Assembly: GCA_002501065.1 (NCBI GenBank)
Contig: DLRK01000167.1
Span: 1-7,257 of the forward strand
Source of the DNA: Akkermansiaceae bacterium UBA7890
GTDB taxonomy: Bacteria; Verrucomicrobiota; Verrucomicrobiia; Verrucomicrobiales; Akkermansiaceae
Direction of reading: 5' to 3'
Length of the DNA stretch: 7,257 bases
Shown here: one piece after another, positions 4,268 through 7,257 of the stretch
Layout: each line of letters starts with the position of its first letter
How positions within the stretch are numbered: the stretch's first letter is position 1
The notes under the pieces: generated by a model
What the model was told of the DNA's origin: nothing
Seen by the model: the letters and a program-made list of their open reading frames with translations, nothing else
The model's database searches: none
Position numbers and translations under genes: made by a program

Positions 4268-7257
4268 ATGAGATCACTTGCTGTTCGATTTTTCGGAAAC
4301 ATTGCTCCCTCGTTTCCCTGCAAGCCCCTCACCTGTCTCCTCTTCACCCTGTCCGGACTCTTGTCGCATGCCCTTGAAGAAGAGATCTCCTCGATCGCGA
4401 TGGCAGACACCCTCCCGGCCATTCTCGACGCAGACCTGAACGACGCCGATTCCAATACTCAAAGGCACGGATTGGCGACCGATGTCACGGTCACCATTTC
4501 ACGGAATTTTCTTTTGGAGCCCGGCTTCCGTGCAACCTACTTCCTGATATACAGGATCGAGAACAGCGCGGGCGACCCGGTCAAACTGGCGCCCGGAGGG
4601 GTTTACGAGAAGGCCACCGAGCCCTTCAGTGTGGACCTGACATTCATCCCCTCTAAACAGCAGAAGCTGGTTCTCTATCCCGACCCAGGCTCCACGCTCG
4701 ATCCCACTGAGACCTACCGGGTGACTGTCGACCTGATCAGAGAGACCCCGGATACCCTGGTAGACCAGGACAGCACGCCCCTCATCAACATCCTCCATTT
4801 CACCAACAAGACCAGCGGCGACGCAGAATGGAATATCCGTGGAATCATGCCGACCCTTCGCTGGGAGCAGAAATTCATGGTGGATTCCGACCCGGAAAAC
4901 AACGCCTTCCTGGTGGATCTGGAAGTGGCCTACGGACGCTACGATGACTTCCGTGACCCCATCGGCAATGTCAACACCTCCATCACAGCCGACTTCGACC
5001 TTCTCGACAGCGACGGCAACTCCGTTCCCTTGGAAGACGACGGCATTGTGATCAAGGGGTGGGACGCAGATTCCTACGAAAATTCCAGCGGACGCCCGCT
5101 GCCGTTTCCCAACACAATCGAGCTCAACGACTACGAGCTACGGCCACTGGAGCAACTTGACTGCGTCAATAACACCTACCGGCTACGCTGCAGCATCAGG
5201 CACATTGAGGACGAGAACGGCACAATATTCACGGACGCTCAGCACACCCTCCCGGCCGAAACCCTGCTTCATTTCAACGGCAACCTTCTCTGGGGATCCT
5301 TTCTTACGACCTTCGAGGGCCTGACCGACGTGCCCCTGCCCAATGCTGTCATTCCGCCCACCCATATCGACACCTCCCTCGTCATCTCGAGCGGAAAGGG
5401 TATTCTCCCGGGTAATGCCGCCCATGCCTTTGGTGATGGATTGACCCCGCTCGACGTTGAGCTGCAGCCCGATGGGAATGCGGAGGTGGTGCCGCCCCAG
5501 TCCCTCAGCGTGTTTCCTGCTGGCGACCCGGGTGGCATAGCGGAACAGGCCCTGGGAGGGACAAAGGTGACCTACCCCACAGGGGTCACCCTTAAATCCC
5601 CCAACGGACCGGAAGCCCCCAGAATCAGAATTCACCTGCCCCAGGGCCTGGGCTACATTCGCGATTACCCCGGCTCTCCACACCGCGGAGAGGGAACGTA
5701 TTTAGGCGTCGGACCTTTCCCTCTCACTGCCAGCCTCAAGCCCACCGAGGATCTGGACTTCAACCTGCCCCCGGATGCTGCCATCTTCGACGAGTCCCAT
5801 CCCCTCGTCTTCCGCACCGGCCACTTCATCCTTACTCTGGACGGGGCTCTGGTGTTTGACACCCACAACGCAAACTACATCCACGACGAGGCCCTCAACC
5901 TCCTCGAGGGTCTGGATGACGGGGTCCTGGAGGACCCTGTCACCATGCGGGAGCGGCTTTCCAACGACCAGTACCTCCGGAAAATCCAAGTCCCCGCCGG
6001 AAGCGTCCACAAGTGGACGACGGCCCCGGACAAATCCGCGCGCCTGACCGGAGAGATCAAGGTGAAATCTCACGACTTCAAGGCTCACTTCCCCGTCAAC
6101 ACCCGGATAAGATTTTCCAATGACAGCCTCCTCGCCTATTCCAACGGTCAACCGGTCAGTGCTGTTTCCGGACTCACCAACGCTGTCAGCGTCGAGGTGC
6201 CCTACAGCCAGGATTGTCCCCACCCGGATGATCCCTGCCCGGGCAATGGTGAAGTCCTGGTCGAACTCAAGCCGGATGGAGACCTCCTTACCCAGACCCC
6301 TTCCGGCGGCCTCTGGCGTAAGGGCTCCGTAGCCGATGTTGCGCTCAAGTGGGGAGCACGCGGAGACGGCAACGGGAACGTGGTCAACCCCGCCCACGAA
6401 ACCGATTCCTTCAATGCCGGCACCTTCTTCATGCCGGGCTACCAGCTCTACGCCGAAGACAATCCCGTCCTCAACCATCAGGTATTCGGAAAGGATGGCG
6501 GTGCCCACGCTCCAGGCGCGCTGCTCCTGGCCGGTTTCAATGAGGAGCCTGACAATCCCGGAAACTTCCATCCCACCAGCGACAAATACGTCAGGGGGGA
6601 CGGATCCTACGGAGGTCTCAACTTCATGGTGACTGCTCCGGGCTTCAAAGGGCTCTCCCGGCTCGGGGGAGATCCCACCGGATTCGCATACGAGTTGCTG
6701 GAAACCAACAATTCCTCCAAATACTACATCAGGATGGGTGGAGTGAGCGGCCGGCACGTGGCCCGCAACGGAACCTGGAACGATCCAGTCGCCATCTACG
6801 GATTTGATTTCGATTTCACCAGCTACCAGCTGGCCATGATCGACAGCCACCTCAATAACCCGGAAGGGAGCTGGGTGAACGGTGGGATCCAGGTCTCCGG
6901 CTACTCCAACTTCAGCCAGGGGTTCACCGGCCTGACCATGAACTGTCTGGGTGAGCTTACCGGAGCCGACATCGATCCCAATGACGTGGGCGACAAGAAC
7001 CTTACCTATTGGAACAGTGTCTTCCAGCCAAGGTTTGTCTCCTTTTCCACGCAGGTGAACAACCCCGGCCAGTGCCCGCTGGAATTTACAGCCGTCCTTG
7101 TCATGGGAATTCAGACCGAAGTTGCCCACATCCCGACCACTCTTCATGGGGTTTTCGGCTTCTGGCCCGACGGAAACCTTGCCACCCCGGCCGACAATTT
7201 CAAGAGCAACAATGCTACGGGAGATCCCATCACCTCCGAGCTCAGCCTCCCCGCACA
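4268..7257 (+). CDS. Large exported protein of unknown function (3' partial, at least 996 aa)
   Basis: The frame is open from ATG 4268 to the window edge: 996 codons without a stop. An in-frame TAA at 4157 and no ATG, GTG or TTG between it and 4268 make this the first usable start. Residues 1-35 form a signal peptide with an unusually long n-region (R2, R7, K19), hydrophobic core LTCLLFTLSGLL (21-32) and probable cleavage after SHA (33-35). The rest looks beta-rich and acidic, with many Asn, Asp, Gly and Pro turns and no further membrane segment. Six cysteines occur as three near pairs, C299/C308, C650/C657 and C893/C936, suggesting disulfides outside the cytoplasm. DADLNDADSN (54-63) and RGDGNGN (698-704) could be metal-binding loops. 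An Ig-like stretch is possible near residues 85-155. I recognise no catalytic motif or family. A surface, adhesive or matrix protein is the best guess. It is transcribed divergently from the cytochrome gene. Confidence 0.85.
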   Translation, partial: MRSLAVRFFGNIAPSFPCKPLTCLLFTLSGLLSHALEEEISSIAMADTLPAILDADLNDADSNTQRHGLATDVTVTISRNFLLEPGFRATYFLIYRIENSAGDPVKLAPGGVYEKATEPFSVDLTFIPSKQQKLVLYPDPGSTLDPTETYRVTVDLIRETPDTLVDQDSTPLINILHFTNKTSGDAEWNIRGIMPTLRWEQKFMVDSDPENNAFLVDLEVAYGRYDDFRDPIGNVNTSITADFDLLDSDGNSVPLEDDGIVIKGWDADSYENSSGRPLPFPNTIELNDYELRPLEQLDCVNNTYRLRCSIRHIEDENGTIFTDAQHTLPAETLLHFNGNLLWGSFLTTFEGLTDVPLPNAVIPPTHIDTSLVISSGKGILPGNAAHAFGDGLTPLDVELQPDGNAEVVPPQSLSVFPAGDPGGIAEQALGGTKVTYPTGVTLKSPNGPEAPRIRIHLPQGLGYIRDYPGSPHRGEGTYLGVGPFPLTASLKPTEDLDFNLPPDAAIFDESHPLVFRTGHFILTLDGALVFDTHNANYIHDEALNLLEGLDDGVLEDPVTMRERLSNDQYLRKIQVPAGSVHKWTTAPDKSARLTGEIKVKSHDFKAHFPVNTRIRFSNDSLLAYSNGQPVSAVSGLTNAVSVEVPYSQDCPHPDDPCPGNGEVLVELKPDGDLLTQTPSGGLWRKGSVADVALKWGARGDGNGNVVNPAHETDSFNAGTFFMPGYQLYAEDNPVLNHQVFGKDGGAHAPGALLLAGFNEEPDNPGNFHPTSDKYVRGDGSYGGLNFMVTAPGFKGLSRLGGDPTGFAYELLETNNSSKYYIRMGGVSGRHVARNGTWNDPVAIYGFDFDFTSYQLAMIDSHLNNPEGSWVNGGIQVSGYSNFSQGFTGLTMNCLGELTGADIDPNDVGDKNLTYWNSVFQPRFVSFSTQVNNPGQCPLEFTAVLVMGIQTEVAHIPTTLHGVFGFWPDGNLATPADNFKSNNATGDPITSELSLPA

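Noticed and set aside
4264..4269. Perfect TATAAT overlapping the ATG of the orphan gene
   Set aside because: Transcription from it would start inside the coding sequence, around 4276, losing the signal peptide start codon. The hexamer at the -35 distance (TCACCT, 4241-4246) does not resemble the consensus, so it looks coincidental.
5702..7147. Long antisense open frame (481 codons, minus strand) inside the orphan gene
   Set aside because: The plus strand is open across the whole region, begins with a signal peptide and yields a protein-like composition. The antisense frame has no exported or domain-like features and reads as a mirror of GC-rich codon usage.

Overview
The window reads as chromosomal DNA of a GC-rich, probably marine or aquatic member of the PVC superphylum, most likely Verrucomicrobiota with Planctomycetota as the alternative. 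This rests on gene content: a secreted ThuA-domain protein next to a large secreted protein that joins a beta-propeller dehydrogenase-like domain, a HEAT-like segment, a CxxCH haem c site and a C-terminal discoidin-like domain. That combination is characteristic of PVC bacteria. The placement is an inference; no rRNA or other taxonomic marker is present.

Layout. (1) Positions 1-350, plus strand: the last 115 codons of a protein ending in a secreted-type beta-sandwich domain. (2) Positions 425-1351, plus strand: a ThuA-like protein with a signal peptide. (3) Positions 1379-1402: a strong GC-rich hairpin between two convergent genes, probably a bidirectional terminator. (4) Positions 4039-1430, minus strand: the multidomain PVC-type cytochrome c protein. 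(5) Positions 4040-4267: a divergent intergenic region with three inverted repeats, one of them a 16-bp palindrome just upstream of the next gene. (6) From 4268 to the window edge, plus strand: at least 996 codons of a large exported protein that I do not recognise. It is cut off by the end of the window.

All four proteins appear to be exported or to carry extracellular-type domains. The ThuA protein and the cytochrome protein are of families that in PVC bacteria often occur near carbohydrate-catabolism genes. A plausible but unproven reading is an envelope-located oxidation module for sugars or sugar derivatives, with the discoidin-like domain providing glycan or surface binding. No mobile elements, tRNA, rRNA, CRISPR array or obvious horizontal-transfer signature is visible. 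The most novel item is the large orphan exported protein with its palindromic upstream region.
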